This document shows positions 24,006-34,381 of a stretch of DNA of 64,000 bases, one piece after another. The notes beneath the pieces are model-generated. The model worked only from the letters and a program-made list of their open reading frames with translations, was not told the DNA's origin and searched no databases. The translations under genes were made by a program, and so were the position numbers. Source of the DNA: Dendrolimus kikuchii (lineage: Eukaryota > Arthropoda > Insecta > Lepidoptera > Lasiocampidae); NCBI GenBank assembly GCA_019925095.2, contig CM034397.1:5227763-5291762 (forward strand). The letters run 5' to 3'. Numbering within the stretch: position 1 is the first letter of the stretch; each line of letters starts with the position of its first letter.

Positions 24006-24691
24006 TCTAAATAAATTAAACATTGATTAATTGGACCATGTGGTTTACTGGTCTAAATAATTGTCACTATGTTAAAACTCAATGAACTATGAATTGTTTC
24101 CTGGCACTGTAAATTTTGAAAATTAATTTTTAGTTATTTACTTTGGTGTCTGTGTCTGGTATTATTCTACACTGGTCAGTCATGTGTTAACCATAACAAC
24201 CATTAAGTTGCTTGGTCTGGGAATTTATTATTTCTATAATTTATTAGCTTATGTGTTACCTACATATAAAATAAAACAATAGTAGGCAGTCTGCTGTTGA
24301 ACAATATTTAAATATTGAACATTCAGAATTAGACTGGTATCAAAAATTATCTTAGTATAAATATTGTTGATTTTGTTATAATTTTTTTTGTATAGTTGTA
24401 TGTTTTTTGCAATTTAATAAACTAGTTTTATAATCTTAGTGTTTCATTTAAGAATCCAATAACTACTAAAATATCTAATTAAGCATAATGTATTTTTATA
24501 TTAATCTCAATGATAATTATTGTTCCTTACCACTATTTATAAATAGTTTTTAACTAAATAGTATAAACCATTCAGAATTATCCCAGTTATATAGATATTG
24601 TAATACCCCCTATTTTTGTACTGGAGCATATCCTCAGCTCTCTATCCAATAGCAATTCATGTATTTATTATAAGAATATCCTTAGTTTCAT

Positions 24692-24763
24692 GAAAATAGT
24701 TTCATATTTAAAGTCATGTTGAAGTCATTACTTCAACATGGCTTTAAATATGAAACTATTTTC
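24692..24763. repeat. 34-bp stem, 4-nt loop snap-back hairpin
   Basis: Bases 24692-24725 and 24730-24763 are reverse complements with one difference, which is a G-U pair in RNA; the loop is CATT. See the finding for interpretation. Confidence 0.95.
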
Positions 24764-25292
24764 AAACAAAATTCATACCACATTTACTAAGTTGCATAAA
24801 GAAATGTCTTTTTTTTTAATTATCTTTGGAGCATGCTAAATACATCTTAACTTTCAGATGACTTTTATATTTCTATATTTGAGGATTTTACTGTAATTAT
24901 AAAATATCTATTAAAATGCAGGAGAGATAATAAAATAGTTTTATAATTAATTTCATAATGCCTTGGACTTGTAAGTTGCTGTAAGATTTCATACCTTTGA
25001 TTGGTTCTTCTTTAAAATGCCTTTAGAGTGACAGAAGCTACTCTATATTTCTCAGGTACAGACTAGTTAGAATATAGTATAATGTATGTTTAAAGTCAAA
25101 GCAATATTATTTTGCTTGAAACATGTAAATTTTTGCAAGATGTCATGCTAAGTAAGTAGTACAGACTATACAGAACACGTTTTACCTTTGATAGACATAT
25201 AAAGCATTACCTGTGAGTGAAACTTGTTGGCAACTGACTAAACTTAATAATAAGTTTTTTTCATTTTGATATTAATGGAGTATTTGTTACAG
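24764..25292. other. Intron or flank of the 25.3 kb exon
   Basis: AT-rich, with no other element recognised. It ends in the acceptor TATTTGTTACAG. Confidence 0.5.
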
Positions 25293-25546
25293 TGGCAAAC
25301 TTCATACCAACGAGAAAAGGCAGCCTACTGCTGGTTCACAATGGATATGCATTTCGTTTAAAAAACAAACTGGCGTATGGTAAGAAGCAGTGGTATTGCA
25401 CTTCAAGGGCAAAAATTGGATGCCAAGTTGATGTCACAACAGTTTTACACCGTCTTGGAAATATTATTAAGAGAGTGCGTAACAAACACAATCATCCTCC
25501 ACCAGGATTTTATAGGCGTAATGATGGATCTTTCAAAGTAGTTTAA
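25293..25546 (+). CDS. mod(mdg4): FLYWCH zinc-finger alternative 3' exon (25.4 kb, plus)
   Basis: Terminal coding exon of about 83 residues. The acceptor TTGTTACAG ends at 25292, leaving TG plus codons (phase 1). The frame begins ANFIPTRKGSLLLVHNGYAF and continues with the aromatic core, WYC, GCQVDV, and HNHPPP, so the two Cys and two His ligands and the hallmark Trp are all present. It ends FKVV and TAA. The KGSLLLVHNGYAF segment is the normal entry to the FLYWCH fold. As an mod(mdg4)-like tail it would specify the partner or target of one isoform. It is on the opposite strand to the 33.8-44.6 kb cluster, so the two groups cannot both be cis-spliced to one set of common exons. No donor site is evident inside. 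Confidence 0.88.
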
Positions 25547-26190
25547 GTTGTCATCCTAGTCTGAAATTCCAGTTCTGTTGGTCTGCTTGGAAGCCTAGAG
25601 CCCAGTTTCCTGTTTACATAAAACCATGTTAGGTAATCATATCAATCCCCATGACGTCAAGCCAGCATTTCTTGTGGTTAAAAATGCATAAACAGAATAA
25701 ATTTAACTCATTCCCACATTTAACTACAAGCAATAATGGGTTTGTCCTGATTTATGTTGGCAAAACGTTAATGGTGTCATACGTTAATCACGTGATGTTT
25801 TTAGCAACCTTTTAACCCCTCTCTCCTAGCGATACATTTTGAGCTTTTAGTCAGTCCCCAAAAAAAACACGTGTATTAATTATTTATTATTATCATCTTA
25901 AAAAATGTTCATAATATTATATTATATGGCATAATGTAATGGAAATAAACCAATATACATAAATACCACATGACAGAGCTTCTCGCTATTTATGATATTT
26001 CGTGATTTTTTCGAAACCCCACAAGTCTCACGTGATTAATTGATGAACTTTTTCACATCTTACATGATTTTGTGTTCAAGCCATATCCCAAGATTTAAAT
26101 GTCTGATAAAATTCAATTCAAATTAGTTGATATTTATTCATGCATTCAATTAATTCACTATACATTCAATTATCGATTTACACACATACA
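25547..26190. other. 3' flank of the 25.3 kb exon, no further gene
   Basis: AT-rich; the 3' UTR of the exon probably lies here, and AATAAA occurs at 25697-25702. Nothing else is recognised. Confidence 0.4.
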
Positions 26191-26252
26191 TACATACATA
26201 ACTTCACGCCAGTTCCCTTGCAGGGTAGGCACGAACAACAGAGCGCCATTAT
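26191..26252 (-). mobile_element. 5'-truncated RTE-like LINE, copy 3
   Basis: The CATACATACATACATAACTT tail leads to GCGCCATT. Only the terminal 60 bases of the family remain. ATTATCGATTT flanks both sides (target-site duplication). Confidence 0.85.
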
Positions 26253-27099
26253 CGATTTGATTGTACTAATTTTTTTCCAGAAAAAATGTATTGAATAGCT
26301 TTGTTATAACGTTATTATTGTTTTGTAATTAGTAATAAGCTATTAGTTTTTTGGTCATATGTCCTTAAAAGATGTATTAGCCAGGACATAGCATGTATTG
26401 ATTTTTTATGTATGATTTCCAGAAAGAAACAAATATTTTGTAATCTATTTTATAGTGATTGTTGATTTTATTTACATGATTATAATGATTTTTTGTACTT
26501 ATAAAGAGTTCTAGGTTCGTTTTCTAGAACTACAATTAGTCCAACGGTCCAATGACTTGGGATCGAATCTGACCGGCGGACATGCACTGTCAAGTGTGTC
26601 ATATAATATATCACGTATAGGTGAAATAAATCACTACGAGGAAATATACGTATCAACATTAGCTGTACCCAGCAGTCGGTCCCAAGGCGCTTGTCAGTAG
26701 ATTCCTACCTTACCTTTCAAAATGACGTGGCTCGAGTCTAGTTGGACATTGATGGGCTGAGATATTATACGTTTTAGAATTGTATTCAGACTTGAATTAA
26801 AACCCAAGTATAGAGCGAGTAAAGATTTTGTATCACCATTGGTATACGAAAATTTTAATTAATAAAACTTCACCTCAAATCTCGGTTTGTGTAAGTTTTG
26901 TTCTAGACTATGAGCTTAAATGTAGTTTTAAGTCGTGTACTGTTTGAAATCTTTAAGACTGATGATTTTTCCATTCTACCTCATTTTTACGTGTATTTGA
27001 ATTTAAATGTTTTTAGAATTAATTTTACAGACTTTTTTACTAGTTTTAAGTACTAATAAATACTTATGTGATTCGCTGTCAGTTGGCGGTTGCCTTTGT
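26253..27099. other. No recognised gene
   Basis: The acceptor-like TTTCCAG at 26415-26421 is followed by a short open frame of about 30 hydrophobic codons with no domain; not called. The stretch 26545-26720 is GC-richer and resembles a decayed tRNA-like SINE (TTGGGATCGAATC). Confidence 0.3.
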
Positions 27100-27415
27100 C
27101 AAACTATGAGTTCATATTGGACTTGTACATTATAAAATGTTTAATGAAAAATTCAGTCACTAATGACGTGTATATGATCTGAACCTTGATTTACATTTGT
27201 ATTAAGTAATTAGTTAATTTGCGAAACTGGCGAGTTAAGACCTTGTTATAGTTTAGACTTTAGATAGATATTTTCCAATTAAGTAATAAGTGGCGGTTAA
27301 GTAATTGTCCGACCAAACGCTGATAAGAGGTTATTCACAAGTTAACTAGCTACTTCTACTACTTTGTATTAAAAACCTATCCAGTGCTGTCAAGGGTTCC
27401 CTATAAAAGATCGCT
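27100..27415 (+). repeat. Dispersed duplicate block, copy 2, followed by a TATA-like motif
   Basis: Second copy of the block at 9.78-10.17 kb, including the exact 18-mer GCGAAACTGGCGAGTTAA (27221-27238). CCCTATAAAAGATC lies at about 27400-27413. Confidence 0.45.
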
Positions 27416-28414
27416 TTATAGCGGTAAAGCCACCCGTTGTATTGTCTTATATTCTTCTACTACTGTTTGCTTATGCTTCGGTGTACAATAAAGAGGTATC
27501 TTCTAGATAGAAGATAACTTTTTATTATACACCTATCTGCATTGTATTGTTTACACTCTGTATTGTATTGGATAAGTAGATACTTAACCAATACAAGTGA
27601 AAATCAAGCTTTGGTGAGTATTTCAGTTTCTTCAGACCCTCGAGCATGTTTTTTGTAGATATATGTACTAAAATATTAACTTGTATTGAAATAATGACAG
27701 TCTCAACTGCATAAAGCGAATTCAATATATAATCCTTATAACAATTAGAGCAAAGACTACCTTTCTACTTTAGACTGATTTAAAGACTAAATAATGAAGA
27801 CTGATTTTTTTATTTTTTATACTCATTGTCAACCCTATTTAAGTCTTGTACCTTAGTATTAAAATATATTTTGTAAAATTTTGTCTAAATATTAAAAATA
27901 AATTTGAACGAGTTTTTTTATTTATAAATCGATTCAAGCTTGTATTTTATCGTAAGGAGAGTTAATAGGCTAGGTGCAAAAATAAATTAGCGTTTGACTA
28001 GATATTATTAAATTTATAATATAGGTGGATACATACTTACCTAAGATATTCCTTTTCGTTCGTAATCTGTAAACTCCTGTTGTATGTAGTACCTATACCC
28101 TATATCATTATTATTGACCAAGCAGTTAATATACATGTAAATACTATTGAGGTACATATTGAGGTTTTTAGTATCACTTTAGTTGGTTGGTAGGGGCTAG
28201 ATAGCGAAAACCGGGAGTTGGGATTTGTGGCGCAGGGGATTTGGGGAGGCGCAGTCAAATGAATTGCAATCGGCTAATTGCGAAAACTATATGAACCATA
28301 GCCGTGTGTTGATAGTGTATTAATTGCGTCCAAGCAAGAATTGCGTTTTAGTGTAAAGAACTACTGTTATGCGACTTTACAATTACTACGACAGACCTCG
28401 GTTTGTTGGCGTCA

Positions 28415-28480
28415 GTCAAGACCCATAGTTATGGGTCTTGACCCCACCCCCCCAAGTTTGGGGGGGGTGGGGGTGGGTAT
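28415..28480. repeat. Two adjacent perfect hairpins, one G/C-tract
   Basis: GTCAAGACCCATA (28415-28427), a GT loop, and TATGGGTCTTGAC (28430-28442) form a perfect 13-bp stem. Directly after it, CCCACCCCCCC, AAGTTT, GGGGGGGGTGGG forms a second stem. The GC-rich patch stands out from its AT-rich surroundings. Confidence 0.85.
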
Positions 28481-28671
28481 AGGTCTGAGTTACGCCTGGT
28501 GACTTTTTGACTGAAAAGCATTATAAAACTTGAATATTCATAAATACAATACTGATTAGTTATACGCAAACAGTGCAAAGCCACACTGCTTTTTCGCAGA
28601 GAGATAGCCCGAGATTATGAATCTCAATTTGTTATGACCTTGGCAAACGTTGTTTGCTTATGGACGATTTA

Positions 28672-28800
28672 AATATCTTATAGGTACTATCCATTCACTT
28701 ACCGTTGGTTGAATTTTGACATGAGTTGTATAGAGCTTATGTCGAATTTTAACCGATATTAAGGCTAATGAAAGGTCGGTAAAATATAGGAACCGGCAAT
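28672..28800. mobile_element. Small inverted-repeat element, copy 1
   Basis: GGTTGAATTTTGACAT is mirrored by ATGTCGAATTTTAACCG. The same unit with the same order and spacing is at 62.29-62.41 kb, so this is a dispersed MITE family. Confidence 0.65.
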
Positions 28801-29274
28801 GAATCTAGTATTAATATAATTATGTTTTTTTAGTATAAAATATGTACCTAGTGAAATACGGAAATAAAACCCAATTAAGTTATCATCACAAAGTTCTATC
28901 TGTTTATTAAAAAAGTAATATTTAAAAGCTTTTTACATTATGAAAACAAAAAGAGTATTTTCAAGTTGCATTGATATTTATTTACAAAGCAATATAGACA
29001 AAATAAATTAACTACCGACTAAATAAAATTTAAATAGAAAACAAAATCTGGATAGTACATTTATAATCCATTTGACTACCTATAACTGAAATTCACTTAT
29101 CATCTATAAAGCTAACATTAAATACGAATTGTGTATCAGAAAAACAATATGTTTCTAATTTAAAATTAATATTCTTAACAATTCTTAATTATTATCACCG
29201 TAGTATTAAATTCATAAACATTATTGTTGTACATAAACGTAACACATATTGTTCTATATAGTATACATACACTA

Positions 29275-29580
29275 GCACCTTCACTGCGGAACAGTCCCAT
29301 ATCGGCCTGCCGCGGTACTTCAGCTAATGCGGACGAAGAAAACTATGTCCCTCTCGCTTGTGCGGAACGATTATCTCAGGTGTTTGTAAGAGTTCGACAG
29401 AGATAAATATTTCCACTTGTAGGAGTTGCCCATCAAAACATCACGGCAGGCCCTTTTCGGCCTACCACGCACAGACGGTGAAATACATCCGCTCAGTGCG
29501 GCAGTTACGGCCTATTTCGGCCCGCCGTCCCAACAGGCCGCCGGCGATCTGATGCCGCACAGAGCGCGCGCCCCGCCATT
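29275..29580. mobile_element. CpG-rich element sharing motifs with 30.07-30.34 kb
   Basis: ATATCGGCCTGCCGCGG near 29299-29315, further TTTTCGGCCTACC and TTTCGGCCCGCC copies, and a TGCCGCACAGAG end are variants of the motifs at 30.07-30.34 kb. The frames on both strands carry no domain. Confidence 0.45.
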
Positions 29581-29790
29581 TAGTGATTATGAGGTCTAAC
29601 CTTAACTGAAGTGAGCACTCTGTTTATCGAGGAATCCAGTCTAATGTGAACGCACTATGTTCGAACACCGGTTTTGAGCAAAAGTTAACATAATGGGAAC
29701 TGGAGTTTACATTTATTAAATTGCACTATTCATCATAACCTATTCTCAGATGGTAAATAAACCACACGGAATTTAAAAAAATCATTTCAG

Positions 29791-29980
29791 AAAATCAAGA
29801 AAAACCTAAGAAGAATGATCATGTCCTTAAGATGAGCGCTAATCGGAGGAACTGTGCAGGGTGCTACGAGAGACTGCGAAGAACATTTAATAGTGTCGAA
29901 GCAAAAAAAAGAGAAAAAAAATTTGCAGGAAATGTAATCAAAACCTTTGCGTAACATGTTTTAAAAACAGACATATATAA
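29791..29980 (+). pseudogene. Cys-rich (piggyBac-tail-like) alternative 3' exon, frameshifted
   Basis: After the acceptor ATCATTTCAG (ends 29790) the frame is phase 1 and reads to CAGCYERLRRTFNSVEAKKR. An A-run at about 29903-29918 then shifts the frame by one base. The next frame continues CRKC, NLCVTC and FKNRH before TAA at 29978. The Cys/His spacing (C-x2-C, C-x2-C, C-x2-C, H) matches the exon at 39.6-40.1 kb and resembles the C-terminal Cys-rich domain of piggyBac transposases. The exon length leaves remainder 1 on division by three, whereas every intact exon leaves 2, so one base is missing or two are extra. AATAAA at 29980-29985 overlaps the stop. It may be a real inactivating mutation or a homopolymer sequencing error. 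Confidence 0.7.
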
Positions 29981-30073
29981 ATAAAAAGTTTTTTTCCTTT
30001 CATTTACGATAATTCTGTTTTATTTTCGATATCCCCTTATTTTTGTCTGTCCCATCACTACTAAAAATACTTT

Positions 30074-30340
30074 CTAGTGCGGTTCAGGTCGATATCGGCC
30101 TGCCGCTTACCCTGGTTTATTCCTCTTTTCCTGTTTGGTAGATCCCGGGGCGAATCGAACCTAAGGAAGTTGGGTTCAAGGTTATTCTAACAGTACAAAA
30201 AAATTGTATACGTACATCATGTTTTTGCAAAGTTATAGCATTTTAATCTACCCTAGTGCTCGAGAGAGACCTGCCACGCACTGGCTGAAATATCGTTGGG
30301 GGCGCATTTCGACCCGTCGCCGCACTAGATGAAGGTTATG
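30074..30340. mobile_element. MITE with CTAGTGCGG-type ends
   Basis: The left CTAGTGCGGTTCAGGTCGA and right TCGACCCGTCGCCGCACTAG are imperfect inverted repeats. The internal ATATCGGCCTGCCGC is shared with 29.3-29.6 kb. Confidence 0.6.
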
Positions 30341-30487
30341 ATTTTAATTGCCGCAGCCAAGGTGCTAGAGAAAAGGGGAATTATGACGTGTATAAAGTCT
30401 TCGATTTTGAATAACCCATCCGGTTAATGTGGTAGGACTTCAAGACAAGAACCCCAATATATTAGTTACGTGATAGATATTGTACAA

Positions 30488-33326
30488 TATTTTCTTAAGT
30501 TTTCGCGACTTGTATACATAATAAAACTACGTTTTAACGGTTTTAAGCGCGGTAATTTTATTTGATTTTGGTTTTTCCGACGTTTCGGCCACTTTTCAGT
30601 GGCCGTGATCACGGAAGACAAAGATGTCAAGTGTCAACGAGTATTGTTAAAGTTTTATTTAGCCTACCGCCAACTTATTAATTTTAATTATTTAATTTTT
30701 AATTTTGTTTATGGTTATTATGTAATCTATGGGAGCCTAATCTAATTTACTACCGCTTCGCAACATGTTATGGCTTGAAGAGAAGAAGCGGCGCAAGAAA
30801 CTCTTCAGCAAACATGCCTAGCTCTAATAATTTTATATAATATTAAAATGGGTGGAAGGAAAAATAAAAGTAATTATCAGTCAAGTTGGTTTGTGTTCCG
30901 TTGTACGCAGAAAGAGCTCACAGTCCAGCTGGTTTTTGCTGGGTTTGGGTCTTAATAGTTTTGATAATTGGATCCCAAACAGGTGGTACTTGCCAACCAT
31001 CTTCTCTATTGAAATTTGGGTGTTTTTTGATTTCAATAGCCTCACGTATCATTCTAGGTATGAAACGATTCTCTTTCGCGAGGATTTGTGGGTTATCGAA
31101 TCTGATGTAGTGGTTGGGTTTATCCAGCGTGTGTTCACTGATCGCAGACTTCGTAGACCTTGTGTGTTTCATGTCAGCAATGTGTTCTTTTACTCGTGTT
31201 TTTATGCTCCTCTTTGTTTGCCCAATGTATGACAATCCACACTCACAATCAAGCTTGTAAACCCCTGCATCCTGGAGTGGGATATTGCATTTCACAGGTC
31301 TCAGAAATTGGGTAATCTTTTTCTGCGGCTTGAAATATGTTTTGATTGAAGCTCGCCTGAGGATGTGACCAATTCTGTCTGTGACCCCCTTGATGTAGGG
31401 TAGGGTAGCAGGGCACCGCTCAACTGAAGGTGGTTTGGGGCCTTTGTGACGTTGGTGTGGAGTCTTCAGCTGATTGCGTTGTAGAACTCGCTTGACATGC
31501 TGAAGCTCTCCAGCTATGTGGTTCTCGTCACAAATTTTCCGTGCTCTCTGAAACAAAGATTTGCCCACGGTAGCTAACTGACTAGGATGGTGGTGAGACG
31601 AACCATTAAGGTATTTATCTGTATGGGTAGGTTTCCTATACACCGTATGACCAAGAGTATTGTCAGGGTTCCTTAGGATGAGCACATCCAGAAAAGCTAA
31701 TTTATTATTTGCCTCTAGTTCCATAGTAAATTTAATATTACTGCTAATGGAATTGAGATGATCTAGAAATGCAGAGACTTTATCGTTTGGGAGGACGGCA
31801 AAAGTATCGTCTACGTACCTTTTATACATCTTCGGCTTAGCCGGAGCGGTATCCAGTGCCTTCTGCTCGAAGTCTTCCATAAAAATGTCAGCTACGACAG
31901 GAGACACCGGTGAGCCCATGGCTACACCGTTGATTTGGTCGTAGAAGCCGTAGTCCCACACGAAATAGCCAGATGTGAGGCAATGTTTTAGTAGATCTGC
32001 ATATTCCTCAGGCATGTTATTATCTATTAGCTTCCTTTTGACAATCTCAATGCAGTCTTCCACTGGTAAACTGGTAAATAAGGACTGGACATCAAAACTG
32101 ACTAGTACTTCATCCTCAGCCAATGTCAAATTTTCAATTGCGCTGATGAAGTCGAAGGAATCCTTGACATGGTAGGGTGTGTTGCCGCGGAGATTGTTGA
32201 GTGTCTTCGCGAGATGTTGTGCCAGTCTGTATGTTGGTGAGTCAAGCTGGCTAACTATAGGGCGCAAGGGGATGTTGTTTTTGTGAATTTTAGGTAACCC
32301 ATACAGTTTAGGCGCTTTGGCGCAAGATGGTGTGAGTGCGGATACGTCTAAGCTTAATTTTTCGGAGTGTTTTTTCATAACCGCGATTGTTTGTTTGGTT
32401 ACTTTATCCGTGGGGTCAGTTTTGACCTTTTTATAAGTGCTTTCGTCCGATAAAAGATCTTGTATTTTACTATTGTAATCAGACGTATCCATGACGACAG
32501 TCGCGTTACCTTTATCTGCACGGAGCACGGTTATTTCTGGTTTATTGCGAATGTTTTTTAAGGCAATATATTCAGCACGAGTGAGATTCGGTTTGGGTAG
32601 ACGACTACGGCGTAAAACCGATGAGATATCTTGTCGAATAGCTTCCGCATCCTCTTTCTGCATGCTGTTCCTTACCAGACATTCCTCTACATTGCAGATT
32701 ATGTTTTCAAAAGGTATTTTTCGCGGGGTTATTGCGTAATTAAGGCCTTTTTCTAATACCGAAACGGTGTTTTTATCGAATGTTTGTTTTGACAGGTTAA
32801 CCAAAAAGGTTAACCCAAATTTCAATAGAGAAGATGGTTGGCAAGTACCACCTGTTTGGGATCCAATTATCAAAACTATTAAGACCCAAACCCAGCAAAA
32901 ACCAGCTGCCAGACCTCAAGACACTGTGAGCTCTTTCTGCGTACAACGGAACACAAACCAACTTGACTGATAATTACTTTTATTTTTCCTTCCACCCATT
33001 TTAATATTATATAAAATTATTAGAGCTAGGCATGTTTGCTGAAGAGTTTCTTGCGCCGCTTCTTCTCTTCAAGCCATAACATGTTGCGAAGCGGTAGTAA
33101 ATTAGATTAGGCTCCCATAGATTAAATAATAACCATAAACAAAATTAAAAATTAAATAATTAAAATTAATAAGTTGGCGGTAGGCTAAATAAAACTTTAA
33201 CAATACTCGTTGACACTTGACATCTTTGTCTTCCGTGATCACGGCCACTGAAAAGTGGCCGAAACGTCGGAAAAACCAAAATCAAATAAAATTACCGCGC
33301 TTAAAACCGTTAAAACGTAGTTTTAT
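30488..33326 (-). mobile_element. Penelope-like element with inverted terminal repeats
   Basis: TAGATATTGTACAA flanks the element at 30474-30487 and 33327-33340 (14-bp target-site duplication). The ends are long inverted repeats (about 30519-31021 against 32813-33326), near-identical with small indels, and the left end has an extra unmatched 30 bases. Each repeat includes part of the C-terminal coding region, the ACCGCTTCGCAACATGTTAT module also seen in a LINE 3' region at 59.9-60.0 kb, and an AACGTAGTTTTATT terminus. Inverted or tandem terminal repeats of this sort are usual for Penelope-like elements. The single ORF is intact, so this copy may be young. Confidence 0.93.
30918..32873 (-). 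CDS. Penelope-like reverse transcriptase with GIY-YIG endonuclease
   Basis: An open frame of 651 codons. The reverse transcriptase region runs from about residue 110 to 430: LRADKGNATVV (117-127), KLYGLPKIHK (189-198), SFDVQSLFTSLP (259-270) and the catalytic YVDD (353-356). A GIY-YIG nuclease follows, with GVYKLDCECGLSYIG (537-551), then TRVKEH and the downstream Glu-rich helix. This is the standard Penelope order; the protein makes and inserts cDNA by target-primed reverse transcription. The first 20 or so residues (to about LLKFG) are an antisense reading of the element's own C-terminal coding sequence inside the right inverted repeat. The true start is therefore uncertain and probably further in, or supplied upstream. 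There is no stop or frameshift in the catalytic part. Confidence 0.95.
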   Translation of the reverse strand: MIIGSQTGGTCQPSSLLKFGLTFLVNLSKQTFDKNTVSVLEKGLNYAITPRKIPFENIICNVEECLVRNSMQKEDAEAIRQDISSVLRRSRLPKPNLTRAEYIALKNIRNKPEITVLRADKGNATVVMDTSDYNSKIQDLLSDESTYKKVKTDPTDKVTKQTIAVMKKHSEKLSLDVSALTPSCAKAPKLYGLPKIHKNNIPLRPIVSQLDSPTYRLAQHLAKTLNNLRGNTPYHVKDSFDFISAIENLTLAEDEVLVSFDVQSLFTSLPVEDCIEIVKRKLIDNNMPEEYADLLKHCLTSGYFVWDYGFYDQINGVAMGSPVSPVVADIFMEDFEQKALDTAPAKPKMYKRYVDDTFAVLPNDKVSAFLDHLNSISSNIKFTMELEANNKLAFLDVLILRNPDNTLGHTVYRKPTHTDKYLNGSSHHHPSQLATVGKSLFQRARKICDENHIAGELQHVKRVLQRNQLKTPHQRHKGPKPPSVERCPATLPYIKGVTDRIGHILRRASIKTYFKPQKKITQFLRPVKCNIPLQDAGVYKLDCECGLSYIGQTKRSIKTRVKEHIADMKHTRSTKSAISEHTLDKPNHYIRFDNPQILAKENRFIPRMIREAIEIKKHPNFNREDGWQVPPVWDPIIKTIKTQTQQKPAGL

Positions 33327-33340
33327 TAGATATTGTACAA

Positions 33341-33721
33341 AATATTAATGCTTGCAACGGACAAAACCGAATAGTTTTCTAGTCGGTAACGCTAACCCAC
33401 TACGGACAATGGGATAGTTGACACCATAGATAAAACATATATGTATATTATGTTGACACATATCACATAGGTAAATTCTGAAACAATGTGCATATAAAAC
33501 CGCTGGCGTTCAAATGTTAACATCATCATGACTTTAAAATATCATCATAGAAATAATTTTACAGTACTGTTTAAACTAGAATTATACGCTATTTTACTTT
33601 TTACAGAAATGATGTCATAATTTGCAACGCTTGTACAAAACGTAGGTTGCCTTGGCGTTTTGTAAGTTGATTAAAAATATCTCAGTTGATTAGACTACAA
33701 ACTACCCACCCTATTGTTAAA
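33341..33721. other. No recognised gene
   Basis: AT-rich flank between the Penelope-like element and the first exon of the minus-strand cluster; this is the likely 3' UTR side of that exon. Confidence 0.35.
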
Positions 33722-33987
33722 CTAATCAGTTTCCAGGATTACTGGTTCTCTTAAAGCATCCAAAACATTGTCAGGCTTTAAATAATACTTAGGTGGATCG
33801 TGGCAATGGTTTTCAAAGACTGATATGATGACGTTATTCTTGTCGGTGAAGACGCAACCACGGCAGTTCTTTAAAGTGGAACAGACCCAGCGAGCGCGAT
33901 CGCGTTTGTTGTACTGTTTTCTGTAGGTGTACTGACGGAACAGCAACATCTCTTTGCCTTTGCGTGAAGTGATGACGACTGCTGAAT
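33722..33987 (-). CDS. mod(mdg4): FLYWCH zinc-finger alternative 3' exon (33.8 kb, minus)
   Basis: About 87 residues. On the minus strand TTCTTTGACAG ends at 33988, leaving AT plus codons (phase 1). The frame reads SAVVITSRKGKEMLLFRQYT, then YRK, RWVC, NCRGC, and HCHDPP. The RKGKEMLLF entry, the Trp before the first Cys, and the two His are all in place. It ends ETD and TAG. It is the most 3' member of the dense minus-strand cluster, so it is also the natural downstream partner if the symmetric 35.4 kb exon is spliced onward (matching phase 1). No in-frame defect is seen. Confidence 0.88.
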
Positions 33988-34104
33988 CTGTCAAAGAAGA
34001 GTGCTCAAGAGATTAAGCTGCTAACCACAGAGGAGGGATGACGAGAATTGAAAGAAGATATATCGCTTATTTCTTAAAAGAATCATAACTTGCTATTTGT
34101 GAAA

Positions 34105-34381
34105 ACACCGTCCTGGTACGGAGAAAGAATACAATTTCCTGCGGCCGGACGGCCTGTCGTGAGAGGCGACAAAACAACCCACGGCCCAGGTGGTTATTTG
34201 CCCGTCTGGATATCTACCACCCCGGGTCTAGAGTATGCCGCCTTAATAACCTTTAGTGTTTTCCGGCATAGTGGCCAGGTTTTAGTCTGCCTTTAAAGAG
34301 CGGCAGCATATTGGTACGCCTTTGGTGTTACCAATGTTTATAAAGCGACGGTAACCGCGTTCCACCATTCAGTAAAAAAAC
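34105..34381 (+). repeat. Short interspersed family A, plus-strand copy
   Basis: GGAGAAAGAATACAATTTCC, GTGAGAGGCGACAAAACAAC and GTCTAGAGTATGCCGCC occur in the family order. It ends near the A-run at 34375-34381. It lies between the exons at 33.8 and 35.4 kb. Confidence 0.7.

Noticed and set aside
26415..26520. Phase-1 open frame of about 30 codons after TTTCCAG
   Set aside because: It is short, hydrophobic and has no finger; likely chance.
30852..31232. 126-codon plus-strand frame
   Set aside because: It is antisense to the Penelope-like ORF and its terminal repeat.
31961..32175. Common BTB exon for the FLYWCH array in or near the Penelope-like element
   Set aside because: No BTB signature is seen on either strand anywhere in the window; the frames here belong to the element.
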